Assembly: GCA_934512135.1 (NCBI GenBank)
Contig: CAKSWT010000010.1
Location: 1-64,000, forward strand
Length of the DNA: 64,000 nt
From: an uncultured Oscillospiraceae bacterium
GTDB taxonomy: Bacteria > Bacillota > Clostridia > Oscillospirales > Oscillospiraceae
Direction: 5' to 3'
Both the position numbers and the translations under genes were made by a program. Below are positions 51,697 through 59,473 of this stretch, piece by piece. Positions within the stretch are counted from its first letter, which is position 1. Every line of letters begins with the position of its first letter. The notes beneath the pieces were generated by a model that did no database searches, was not told the DNA's origin, and saw only the letters and a list, made by a program, of their open reading frames with translations.

Positions 51697-52910
51697 AGGA
51701 ATTCCATCGGGATGTCCGTAAGGACTTTCCCCTGCTCCGTCAGTATGACGAGGCATATCTGGACAATGCGGCCACGGCCCAGCGTCCGGACTGTGTGCTC
51801 CAGGCCATGGAGGAGTTTTACCGTAGGCACAACGCCAATCCGCTTCGGGGGTTTTACCCCTTAAGCCTTCAGGCCACGGAGTGCTATGAGAATGCCCGGG
51901 CCCGGGTGGCGGAGTTCATCCATGCGCCTAGGCGGGAGGATGTGATTTTTACCCGCAATACCACCGAAAGCCTGAATCTGGTGGCCTACAGCTATGGACT
52001 GAGCCATTTGCGTCCCGGAGATGAGGTGGCGGTGTCAATTCTGGAGCATCACAGCAATATGCTGCCCTGGCAGATGGTCTGCCGTCAGACCGGCGGGGTG
52101 CTGCGGTACATGGATTGCCAGGCAGACGGCACCCTGACGGAGGAGACCATTCGACAGGCCATTGGGCCAAAGACCAAAATCGTGGCGGTGACCCATGTGT
52201 CCAATGTGCTGGGCTGTGTCACTCCGGTGGAGGCTATTGTCCGCCGGGCCCATGAAATGGGGGCGGTGGTGGTGTTGGATACGGCGCAGTCCACCCCGCA
52301 CATGCCTGTGGACGTCCAGGCCCTGGACGTGGATTTCATTGCGTTTTCCGGCCATAAGCTCATGGGACCCATGGGGATCGGCGTGCTCTGGGGGCGCAGA
52401 GCCCTTCTGGAGGAAATGCCGCCCTTCCTCACCGGCGGAGAGATGATCGAATCGGTGACCCGGGATGGCGCGGTGTACGCAGAGCTGCCCCACAAGTTTG
52501 AGGCCGGTACAGTCAACGCCGGAGGCGCAGTGGGACTGGCCGCGGCCCTGGACTATATGGACAGCATCGGCTTTCCAGCCATGGAGGCCCAGGAATATCG
52601 TCTGGTGTGTCAGGCCATGGAGGGACTGGGAAAGATCCCCCATGTACACATTCTCGGCGCCCAGGACCCCGGCAACCATCATGGCATTGTGACCTTTACC
52701 ATTGACGGGGTGCATCCCCACGACGTCAGCGAGATTCTGGAGTCGGACGGCGTGAATGTCCGGGCGGGACACCACTGCGCCCAGCCGCTGCTTCAGCATC
52801 TGGGACCCAGATCGGCCACCCGTGCCAGTTTTATGTTCTACAACACCCAGGAGGAAGTGGAACGGCTGGTCCGGAGTGTAGCCGGGGTGAGAGAAAGGAT
52901 GGGATTATGA
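51693..52910 (+). CDS. sufS: Cysteine desulfurase SufS
   Basis: A 405-residue PLP enzyme that takes sulfur from cysteine for cluster assembly. YLDNAATAQRPDCVLQAMEE opens the fold, DFIAFSGHKLMGPMGIGVLW has the PLP lysine, and VRAGHHCAQPLLQHLG holds the persulfide cysteine. It overlaps sufD by 4 bases and sufU by 4 bases. Confidence 0.96.
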   Translation: MKEFHRDVRKDFPLLRQYDEAYLDNAATAQRPDCVLQAMEEFYRRHNANPLRGFYPLSLQATECYENARARVAEFIHAPRREDVIFTRNTTESLNLVAYSYGLSHLRPGDEVAVSILEHHSNMLPWQMVCRQTGGVLRYMDCQADGTLTEETIRQAIGPKTKIVAVTHVSNVLGCVTPVEAIVRRAHEMGAVVVLDTAQSTPHMPVDVQALDVDFIAFSGHKLMGPMGIGVLWGRRALLEEMPPFLTGGEMIESVTRDGAVYAELPHKFEAGTVNAGGAVGLAAALDYMDSIGFPAMEAQEYRLVCQAMEGLGKIPHVHILGAQDPGNHHGIVTFTIDGVHPHDVSEILESDGVNVRAGHHCAQPLLQHLGPRSATRASFMFYNTQEEVERLVRSVAGVRERMGL

Positions 52911-53335
52911 GCAATCGCGGCTTTTATAATGAGATTCTGACGGAGCACAATCTCCGCCCGGAGCACAAGCATCCGCTGCCGGATGCCGACCTGAGCCTGG
53001 ACGGTGTCAATCCCAGCTGCGGCGACGAGATTACCCTGAAGCTGAAGGTCCAGGGAGACACCATTGTGGACGGTGCCTTTGAGGGAGACGGCTGCGCCAT
53101 ATCCCAGGCCTCGGCGGACATTATGCTGGGGATGATCATTGGCAGACGAAAGGAAGAGGCGCTGCATTTGGGCCAGCTGTTCTTCAGCATGATCCGAGGA
53201 GAGGCCACCGAGGAGGAGCTGGAGGAGCTGGAGGAGGCGTCGGCTCTTCAGGACATCTCCCATATGCCTGCCCGGACAAAATGTGCCGTGTTGGGGTGGC
53301 ACACCCTGGAGCAGATGCTGGAAGCAAGAGAATAA
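52907..53335 (+). CDS. sufU: Sulfur transfer protein SufU
   Basis: A 142-residue Zn-dependent SufU that accepts sulfur from SufS. The three conserved cysteines are in NPSCGDEITL, GDGCAISQASADIM and RTKCAVLGWHTLEQML, next to a zinc-binding aspartate. The insertion typical of SufU relative to IscU (ALHLGQLFFSMIRGE) is present. It ends the operon, followed by a terminator. Confidence 0.95.
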   Translation: MSNRGFYNEILTEHNLRPEHKHPLPDADLSLDGVNPSCGDEITLKLKVQGDTIVDGAFEGDGCAISQASADIMLGMIIGRRKEEALHLGQLFFSMIRGEATEEELEELEEASALQDISHMPARTKCAVLGWHTLEQMLEARE

Positions 53336-53341
53336 GAAAAT

Positions 53342-53378
53342 CCGCAGTACAGAGGAAAACGCTGTGCTGCGGTTTTTT
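53342..53378 (+). terminator. Terminator of the suf operon
   Basis: Arms CCGCAGTACAG (53342-53352) and CTGTGCTGCGG (53362-53372) pair with one wobble and are followed by six T residues. Confidence 0.9.
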
Positions 53379-53505
53379 GCCCTTCGTTATTGAAAAATAA
53401 AATAACAATTTCCAAAAACATACTTTCCATTTATTATTATTTATGTTAATATAGAAATGTGAAATCTATAACAAGGCGGACTAAATAAAAAATGGGGGTA
53501 ATTTC

Positions 53506-53796
53506 ATGGATATTAAGACCATGCGGTGCTTTGTTGCGGTTGCGGATTATCTGAACTTTAGCCGGGCGGCAGAAAGCCTGTTCCTCTCACAGCCGTCTTT
53601 GAGCCTTCGCATCAAGGCCATGGAGAAGGAGCTTGGAACGGAGCTGTTTGAGCGGAACCGGCAGAAGGTGATGCTGAATCCCACCGGGGCCATGCTGCTG
53701 CCGGAGGTGAAGGAGATCCTGGCTCGGGTAGACGGTCTGCCTGACAAGCTGGCCAAGGACGTGAACCGGACCAACTCCACCCAGCCCCCGGCATAG
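53506..53796 (+). CDS. LysR-type HTH-only protein
   Basis: A 96-residue protein that matches only the DNA-binding half of LysR regulators: MDIKTMRCFVAVADYLNFSR, LFLSQPSLSLRIKAMEKELG and LFERNRQKVMLNPTGAMLLP, then the linker helix (VKEILARVDGLPDKLAKDV). The ligand-binding domain of about 200 residues is absent and no remnant is seen after the stop; a terminator-like hairpin follows 75 bases later. It may be a genuine short regulator or the 5' half of a decayed gene. It lies upstream of the pilus operon. Confidence 0.72.
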   Translation: MDIKTMRCFVAVADYLNFSRAAESLFLSQPSLSLRIKAMEKELGTELFERNRQKVMLNPTGAMLLPEVKEILARVDGLPDKLAKDVNRTNSTQPPA

Positions 53797-53871
53797 GGTG
53801 GGGCTAGATGAATCAAACCAATCAAAGGAAGGGATTCCAAGGGCGTGACGCCGGCCTTGGGATGTGCTAAG

Positions 53872-53905
53872 GAGTTCCGTAGATGCTTCTGCGGAGCTCT
53901 TTTTT
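53872..53905 (+). terminator. Putative terminator after the HTH-only LysR gene
   Basis: Arms GAGTTCCGTAGA (53872-53883) and TCTGCGGAGCTC (53888-53899) pair with two wobbles and run into six T residues. Confidence 0.75.
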
Positions 53906-54258
53906 GCTGCCTGGCCGTGGGGACGGTCGGGATTTGTTTCGCCTCCTTGAATACCAATTCACTTTAACGATACCGAAAATAGGAAACGGCCCTTTAAAAT
54001 GTTTCATCCATTTCACACAAAATGAATTAGCATAAAATGGATGACTTCGCCGGGGGAATCTAGCGCTGCGGTTTGGGATTTTTCTGCGGATAAACCTTTA
54101 AAAATGCTGTATTACCAATGGGCGTGGGGGATTTTACACCGGCTGGAATATGGGGAGGGACACAGAATGGCCTGGAAAAAGACGGCAAGAAAACGCTGAT
54201 TGTATTTATAGATATGTTATACTAACTACAATTTGTACATATTTTTGGTATTGTTCTA
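53906..54258. other. Gene-free stretch before the pilus operon, with a 10-bp inverted repeat
   Basis: No gene is seen. TCATCCATTT (54004-54013) and AAATGGATGA (54035-54044) are perfect inverted arms 21 bases apart, a possible regulator site. The stretch is more AT-rich than the flanking genes. Confidence 0.5.
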
Positions 54259-54287
54259 TTGAAATCTGATGACAAGCATGGTAGAAT
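54259..54287 (+). promoter_or_regulatory. Promoter of the pilus operon
   Basis: TTGAAA (54259-54264) and TAGAAT (54282-54287), 17 bases apart. Transcription would begin near 54294, giving a leader of about 170 bases. Confidence 0.75.
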
Positions 54288-54293
54288 GTTCCT

Positions 54294-54464
54294 GTAAGGG
54301 AAATACTTTATCCGAACGAAGGCGGATAAAGGCATACGCGGGAAATGAACTGTGCCACGGAAGGGGGGAACAGTTCACTTCGGGCAACCAACTCCCCCAA
54401 GGTTTTATTTGCGCAGGTCCCCAAGGCCCGGCGCAATCCAAATAAAACAGTAGGAGGTTGATCT
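54294..54464 (+). promoter_or_regulatory. Long structured 5' leader of the pilus operon
   Basis: Three perfect stems are visible: CTTTATCCG with CGGATAAAG (54306-54314, 54323-54331), TGAACTG with CAGTTCA (54346-54352, 54371-54377), and GTTTTATTTG with CAAATAAAAC (54402-54411, 54439-54448). A GGGGGG run (54363-54368) can instead pair with CCCCC at 54394-54398, which excludes the second stem. The last stem ends just before the AGGAGG site (54453-54458). It does not match a riboswitch class I recognise. Confidence 0.5.
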
Positions 54465-57011
54465 ATGGAACATAAGCATGTATCAAGGACCGGGCTTACG
54501 GCAAGGCTCCTGTCTGTGCTGCTGGTGTTGGGAATGCTCTGCGGTGTCGCAGTGCCCGGTTACGCTGCGGCGCTGGAGGGGTCTGCTGATCCCGTGGACG
54601 TGGAGGTTTCGGCGGAGGAGCCCGCCCCGGAGCCTGCCCCGGAGCCTGCCCCGGAGCCTGCCCCGGAGCCTGCCCCGGAACCTGCCCCGGAACCTACCCC
54701 GGAGCCTACCCCGGAGCCGGTGATCGTACCGTCGGCGCCCCCCGCTGAAATTACCTTCGAATTCCGGATCGGGGAGGAGCTGTACGAAAAGCAGACGCTC
54801 CAAAACGGGCAGACCCTGGAAGAGCCGGAGACGCCCACCGCAGCAGCGGGCGACTTTGACGGCTGGTACACAGAAAAACCGGAGGAGGAGAAGTTTACGG
54901 AGTTCGGCCCTGTGACAGTTACAGAGACGAAAACCGTGAAGCTCTTTGCAAAATGGAAGACGGCCCCACAGACCCTTGGGGAAGAACCGACGGCCTCTGC
55001 TGCCCCCTCGGACCCGAATGTTGACGCACCGGCCGGGGCGGACCAGAGCCCAGGCCAGACCGGGGACCGGCAGACTGACCCGGAGGGAACGGACCTGACC
55101 AGTCCCAAGCCGGAGGAGCCGGCAGCGCCTCAGGCTGATTCCAACCCCCAGGGCGAGAAAAACCAGGAAGAAGCAAAGGAAACGGAAGAGCAGAAATATC
55201 AAAGGCTATATGACCAGATTATGGCCTGTGAGGACCAGGAGGAGCTGACGGCCCTGCTGGAGCAGATGGACGAGGGCTTCGAGGCCTGGGCAGAGGAGCA
55301 TCTCACCGAGGAGCAGCTGGCTGCCCTTTCCGAGAAGATGACACCGACGGCGATGACTGCGGCTGACACGCTGGATCCAAGGTACTTCAAAGCCACACTC
55401 CCAGTATATTATGACACAGCGACGGCGTTGGGAACTGGTGGAAGTGGAAACAATGGCGCAGGTGTATCTGGGGTTACCCTGGGTGGGACAGCTGTAGTCC
55501 AGAAAAACTCTAATAATACAGGAAACCCCGGCGGAGGATATACTGTTGGAACCTATTTTGCAAATGCAAATTCCAGTGCAACCCTCCAGATTACAGCAAG
55601 CGCAGGATATTATGTAACGGGAATCGTGGTGGCCTGTGTGCCAAACAGTAATACAAAGCCGTACAATTGTTCAACCTGGGGCAACGGTGTGGCATACAAT
55701 GCAAGCTTTAATTTGGCCCATTCGAACTATAGCGGAGGCAGTTATACGCTCTCCACCAGTTTGGCTGCGCTGGCGTTCTGTCATGACAGCAATCCGAAGG
55801 GAACAGTGGCTTACTATATTTTGATTGTAGTTGCGCCGGTGCCGACACCGCTGTATGTGGAGTACGATTACGGAGCCATAGGAAACTACCTTACCGTCAG
55901 TGGCTCACCCTTTGCAGCCCCCACCTGGACTACCGCAAATAGCAGTAACAACTATGGAACGGGAGGGGTTCTAACCAACAATACGCAGTTTCAGTATACT
56001 TACAGCAATACGTCAGGGGTTAGCAGTTGGGCACATTATGCCAACGGCATCTCCAACGAAGCTGTGCAAGCGGCAGCTGCTGCGGGATATTATTTCGCAG
56101 GTTGGTCTGCCACATGGTATAACAACTGCACTTACACGGCAAATCCCTCGACGCTAGCTTTTTCGTCAGAGTATGCCACAGGGGTGACCTATCAGCCCGG
56201 AAGTTCGGTGGCGCTTCCTACTCATGTGCGGCTGGTGGCTCAGTGGCAGCCCATTGAACTCACCGTCACCAAAACAGTCACCGGTCTGCCCGACAATTAC
56301 ACCGGGGAAAACACATACACCCTCCAAGTGCAAAAGCAGAACGGCAATGCATGGGAGAATTTCGGCAATTCCATTTCCCTGACGGTTCGTGGCAATGGCA
56401 GCGCATCGGGAACCATCAGCCCTGTGCCTGCCGGTACCTATCGGGTCATTGAGACAGGGGAGAAAAAACCTATTGCAATCGGTGAGATGGCATACAACTA
56501 CACGCCCACATACAGCGAGCCGGTTACCGTACCGGGAGAAAACCTGGCGCTCACGGTGACCAACACCTACACGGACCAGCCCATTGTGGCCGACCTCACC
56601 ATCACCAAGTCCGTCACCGGCCTGATGGGGGACAAAACCAAGGACTTCTCCTTCACTTACAGCTACATGAAGGGGGACGAGACAGTTTCTGAAACCTTTA
56701 TGTTGAAGGATGGCGGTCAGAAAATTATCAAGGACATCCCCATCGGCACAGAGGTCACGGTGACAGAGGACGCATACACCGGCTACATGACCACCTGTGT
56801 GGCAGGAAGCGGAGAACCGAAGACAGGATACACGGCCCAAATCACCATTGCGATGGATACCGCGATGAACACCGTCGCCTTTACCAACCATAAGGACGCA
56901 ACCCCGGACACCGGCGTGCCAACGGATTCTCTGCCCTATGTGCTGATGTTGATGCTGGTGGCAGTGGGCGGCGGGGCCATGCTGCTGCGGCGGAAACACG
57001 AAAGCGAATGA
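54465..57011 (+). CDS. Large pilus-tip-like surface adhesin (Cpa-position protein)
   Basis: An 848-residue secreted protein. Signal peptide 1 to about 35 (cut after GYAA), EPAP repeats (52-83), an InlB/Listeria-Bacteroides-type repeat (about 95-165, FDGWYTEKPEEEKF), an acidic helical part (about 230-300), an aromatic/Asn/Gly-rich part with a second InlB-like repeat ending LVAQWQ (about 300-600), and two Spy0128/CnaB-like domains starting ELTVTKTVTG and DLTITKSVTG. The C-terminus has TPDTG followed by VPTDSLPYVLMLM, a hydrophobic segment and a positive tail, like a sorting signal but not LPxTG. AGGAGG precedes the ATG. It is the first gene of the pilus operon. Confidence 0.82.
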   Translation: MEHKHVSRTGLTARLLSVLLVLGMLCGVAVPGYAAALEGSADPVDVEVSAEEPAPEPAPEPAPEPAPEPAPEPAPEPTPEPTPEPVIVPSAPPAEITFEFRIGEELYEKQTLQNGQTLEEPETPTAAAGDFDGWYTEKPEEEKFTEFGPVTVTETKTVKLFAKWKTAPQTLGEEPTASAAPSDPNVDAPAGADQSPGQTGDRQTDPEGTDLTSPKPEEPAAPQADSNPQGEKNQEEAKETEEQKYQRLYDQIMACEDQEELTALLEQMDEGFEAWAEEHLTEEQLAALSEKMTPTAMTAADTLDPRYFKATLPVYYDTATALGTGGSGNNGAGVSGVTLGGTAVVQKNSNNTGNPGGGYTVGTYFANANSSATLQITASAGYYVTGIVVACVPNSNTKPYNCSTWGNGVAYNASFNLAHSNYSGGSYTLSTSLAALAFCHDSNPKGTVAYYILIVVAPVPTPLYVEYDYGAIGNYLTVSGSPFAAPTWTTANSSNNYGTGGVLTNNTQFQYTYSNTSGVSSWAHYANGISNEAVQAAAAAGYYFAGWSATWYNNCTYTANPSTLAFSSEYATGVTYQPGSSVALPTHVRLVAQWQPIELTVTKTVTGLPDNYTGENTYTLQVQKQNGNAWENFGNSISLTVRGNGSASGTISPVPAGTYRVIETGEKKPIAIGEMAYNYTPTYSEPVTVPGENLALTVTNTYTDQPIVADLTITKSVTGLMGDKTKDFSFTYSYMKGDETVSETFMLKDGGQKIIKDIPIGTEVTVTEDAYTGYMTTCVAGSGEPKTGYTAQITIAMDTAMNTVAFTNHKDATPDTGVPTDSLPYVLMLMLVAVGGGAMLLRRKHESE
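54618..54713 (+). repeat. Eight 12-bp tandem repeats encoding EPAP/EPTP
   Basis: Eight near-identical 12-base units of the GAGCCTGCCCCG type encode Glu-Pro-Ala-Pro or Glu-Pro-Thr-Pro. The protein segment is a stiff, extended spacer of a kind common in wall-spanning surface proteins. Copy number is likely to vary between strains. Confidence 0.9.
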
Positions 57012-57027
57012 GAAAGCAGGTGACACC

Positions 57028-57546
57028 ATGGATCAGACCCCAGGTAAGGAACAGAAGAAAAAACTCCTGAAAGGCTATCTTTGGCTGCTGGGACGGCTTC
57101 TTCTGGTGGCCCTGGTGGCCTGGCTGGTGCTGACCCAGGTGTTCCTGCTGATGCAGGCCCCGGACAACGGGATGTTTCCCGCCGTCAAGGCCGGGGACCT
57201 GCTGGTGGGCTTTCGGCTCCAACAGGACTATCGAAAAAATGACGTGGTGGTATTTCAGCTGGGGGATGAGACCCTGGTGGGACGGATTCTGGGCTGCGGC
57301 GGCGACGTGGTCAACATTGACCAGGCCGGGACCCTGACTGTCAACGGCACCGTCCAGTCCGGGGAGATTCTCTTCCCCACGGACCCGGGAACCGCCGTGG
57401 AATACCCCTGCACCATCCCAGAGGACTGCGTGTTCCTGCTGGGCGACTATCGAACCAAAACGAAGGATAGTCGGAGCTTCGGCTGCATTCCCCGGGAGTG
57501 TGTGAAGGCCAAGGTCATCACCCTCCTGCGGCGGCGAAGCATATGA
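57028..57546 (+). CDS. SipA-like signal-peptidase homologue without catalytic Ser/Lys
   Basis: A 172-residue S26 family protein with one N-terminal membrane segment (about 19-42). The region that normally holds the nucleophile (SM-P) reads NGMFP, so the serine is Gly48; the region that normally holds the lysine (KRVIG) reads VGRILG, so the lysine is Gly85. The box with GDYRTKTKDSRSFGCIP is kept. Streptococcal SipA also lacks the dyad and acts in pilus polymerisation rather than cleavage. The gene lies between the adhesin and the major pilin, as sipA does in the streptococcal FCT locus. Confidence 0.85.
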   Translation: MDQTPGKEQKKKLLKGYLWLLGRLLLVALVAWLVLTQVFLLMQAPDNGMFPAVKAGDLLVGFRLQQDYRKNDVVVFQLGDETLVGRILGCGGDVVNIDQAGTLTVNGTVQSGEILFPTDPGTAVEYPCTIPEDCVFLLGDYRTKTKDSRSFGCIPRECVKAKVITLLRRRSI

Positions 57547-57576
57547 TGAACTCCTATGTGGAGAAAGGAGAATACC

Positions 57577-58584
57577 ATGAAGAAATTGAGAAAGATCCTG
57601 GCCGGTCTGTTGGCGGTGGCTATGGTGGCCGGACTGAGCACAGCTGCGTTTGCATCGGAAGTGGTGCCACCACCGACACAGGGCCATACGGATATTCCTA
57701 CGGATACGCTCACGGATACGTCCATGGTTACCATTACCAAAACCTATACTGCGATCAATGAGGGAACGACGTCTCCGGCGGAGGAATTTCACTTTACCAT
57801 TGAGCGCACCAGCGTGACAGATGCGGCAGACGGTGTTACGAACGAGAATATGCCGATTCCGACCATTTCTAATGTCACATATACGGAGGGCGAGGCAACA
57901 GAGGTAAAGGATATAACCATTACTCTGCCTGCCTATAGCAGCGTCGGCATCTACACCTACACCCTGAAGGAGACCGCGGGAACCACCGCCGGTGTGACCT
58001 ATGATACAACGGCGGCGATGCTGGTGGTCACGGTAATCAACGGGGAAAACGGTGGCTTCATTCGTCTGGCAAATGTACATGTTGGAGAGGATAAGACAAC
58101 TGACGTGTTCCATAACACCTACTCCGCAGGCACCTTGGACATCACCAAAACCGTTACCGGCAACATGGGCGACAAGAACAAATACTTTACATTTACGGTT
58201 ATGCTAGAGGTCCAGGACGGAATGACCTATGCAGACTCCTATGTGGTGACCGGCGGCTCCTATGAGGAGAATCCGGCATCCATCAAAATTGGGGAAGCAA
58301 CCCAGCTCTATCTGAAAGACGGCGATACCATTTCCATTGCAAACCTCCCCTATGGTGTTACTTACACCGTGACAGAGGACGAGGTGGATGGCTATGAGAC
58401 CCGTGCAACCGGAGAAGAAGGTACCATCAGTGCTGCCCAGCAGACCGCTGCCTTCACCAACGACAAGACCGGCGAAATCGACATGGGCGTGGTCACCGAC
58501 AGCCTGCCCTATGTGCTTCTGCTGGTGGGGGCGCTGGCCATGGGCGTGATGATGGTGGTAAGCAAACGCGGAAACGTGGAATGA
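57577..58584 (+). CDS. Major pilin, Spy0128/FctA-like isopeptide protein
   Basis: A 335-residue pilin. Signal peptide 1 to about 27 (cut after AFA). Two Spy0128-like domains follow: the first with TITKTYTAIN, EFHFTIERT, YTYTLKETAGTTAGVTYDTT and FHNTYSA, the second with LDITKTVTGNMGD, YTVTEDEVDGY and AAFTNDKTG. Lys and Asn of these strands and the intervening Glu are the residues that form isopeptide cross-links in the family. The C-terminus EIDMG-VVTDSLPYVLLL followed by a hydrophobic tail aligns with the (Q/E)VPTG sorting region of FctA. The ATG at 57577 has AAAGGAG before it. Confidence 0.88.
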   Translation: MKKLRKILAGLLAVAMVAGLSTAAFASEVVPPPTQGHTDIPTDTLTDTSMVTITKTYTAINEGTTSPAEEFHFTIERTSVTDAADGVTNENMPIPTISNVTYTEGEATEVKDITITLPAYSSVGIYTYTLKETAGTTAGVTYDTTAAMLVVTVINGENGGFIRLANVHVGEDKTTDVFHNTYSAGTLDITKTVTGNMGDKNKYFTFTVMLEVQDGMTYADSYVVTGGSYEENPASIKIGEATQLYLKDGDTISIANLPYGVTYTVTEDEVDGYETRATGEEGTISAAQQTAAFTNDKTGEIDMGVVTDSLPYVLLLVGALAMGVMMVVSKRGNVE

Positions 58585-58651
58585 TTCCACGTCCCTGAGA
58601 TCAACCCACATACCCGCTGCCGGGTGCGTCAGAGCCCCTGACGCATCCCGG
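58574..58651 (+). promoter_or_regulatory. Two hairpins between pilin and sortase genes
   Basis: ACGTGGAA (58574-58581) and TTCCACGT (58585-58592) form a perfect stem whose loop is exactly the pilin stop codon TGA. A second stem, CCGGGTGCGTCAG (58620-58632) with CTGACGCATCCCGG (58638-58651), differs by one bulge. Neither has a T-tract, so they are more likely RNA-stability or attenuation elements that keep pilin above sortase levels. Confidence 0.7.
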
Positions 58652-58680
58652 TAAGCCCCCGAGACGGGAGGTATGGCCCT

Positions 58681-59457
58681 ATGAAGGTGTCCAAGTGGAT
58701 ATTAAAGGCGGCCAACGGCCTGCTCAGTGCGGTGGTGTCCCTGTGCCTGCTGGTGGCAGGGGCCTACGCGGTCTATGCCCTGTGGGATAATGCCCAGGTC
58801 TATGCCGCCGTGGAGAATGTGCAGTTCGACATGCTGCAGCGAAAGCCGGTGGTCCCGGAAACCGGGGAGGAAGGGCCGACCTTTGAGGAGCTGCTGAAAA
58901 TCAACGGCGACGTGTGCGCCTGGCTGACGCTGGACGGCACCGAGATCGACTATCCTGTGCTCCAGGGGGAAAACAATCTCAGCTATATCAATACCGATGT
59001 CTACGGAAATTTTGCCCTGGCAGGAAGCATTTTTCTGGACTCCAGCTGCAGCAGGAGCTTCCAGGACAGCTATCATCTGCTTTACGGCCATCACATGGAG
59101 GGGGGCAAGATGTTCGGCGATTTGGACCGATATAAGGATCAGACGTTCTTTCAGGAGCATACCACCGGAACGCTGATTTTGCCGGACCGCAGCTATACCC
59201 TCCGGGTGTTTGCCTGTCTGGTGGAGCCTGCGTCGGAGCCGGCAATCTTCTCCCCGTGGCAGTGGAAGGAGGATGTCAGCGGCTTGGTGGACTTCGTAGA
59301 CGAAAACGCACTGCTTGTACGCCAGGAAACCGTGGACCAGATTCGGGCCTCAGAGGAGCATCCGCAGGTTCTGGCAATGTCTACCTGCGCTTCAGAATTC
59401 ACGGATGCGAGAACCATTCTTCTGGCGCTTATGGAGCCCCATTCGCCGGAGAGATGA
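58681..59457 (+). CDS. Class B sortase, pilin-polymerising type
   Basis: A 258-residue sortase with an N-terminal membrane anchor (about 12-35). Catalytic residues are His137 (LLYGHHMEGG), Cys236 (LAMSTCASEF) and Arg244 (DARTILLA). Its position after the FctA-like gene is that of SrtC1/Spy0129, a class B enzyme that joins FctA subunits in streptococci. The non-canonical sorting motifs of its probable substrates suggest a specialised specificity. GGGAGG precedes the ATG. Confidence 0.9.
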   Translation: MKVSKWILKAANGLLSAVVSLCLLVAGAYAVYALWDNAQVYAAVENVQFDMLQRKPVVPETGEEGPTFEELLKINGDVCAWLTLDGTEIDYPVLQGENNLSYINTDVYGNFALAGSIFLDSSCSRSFQDSYHLLYGHHMEGGKMFGDLDRYKDQTFFQEHTTGTLILPDRSYTLRVFACLVEPASEPAIFSPWQWKEDVSGLVDFVDENALLVRQETVDQIRASEEHPQVLAMSTCASEFTDARTILLALMEPHSPER

Positions 59458-59473
59458 GGTAGGAGGATAACAT

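Noticed and set aside
53506..53796. LysR gene interrupted by a simple frameshift
   Set aside because: Reading the DNA after the stop in other frames shows no LysR effector domain, so a single-base error does not explain the short length.
54294..54464. A cyclic di-GMP or cobalamin riboswitch in the pilus leader
   Set aside because: I looked for the conserved core segments of these classes and did not see them. It is kept only as an unclassified structured leader.
54618..54713. CRISPR-like repeat
   Set aside because: The 12-base units have no spacers and stay in frame as EPAP codons, so they are a coding tandem repeat.
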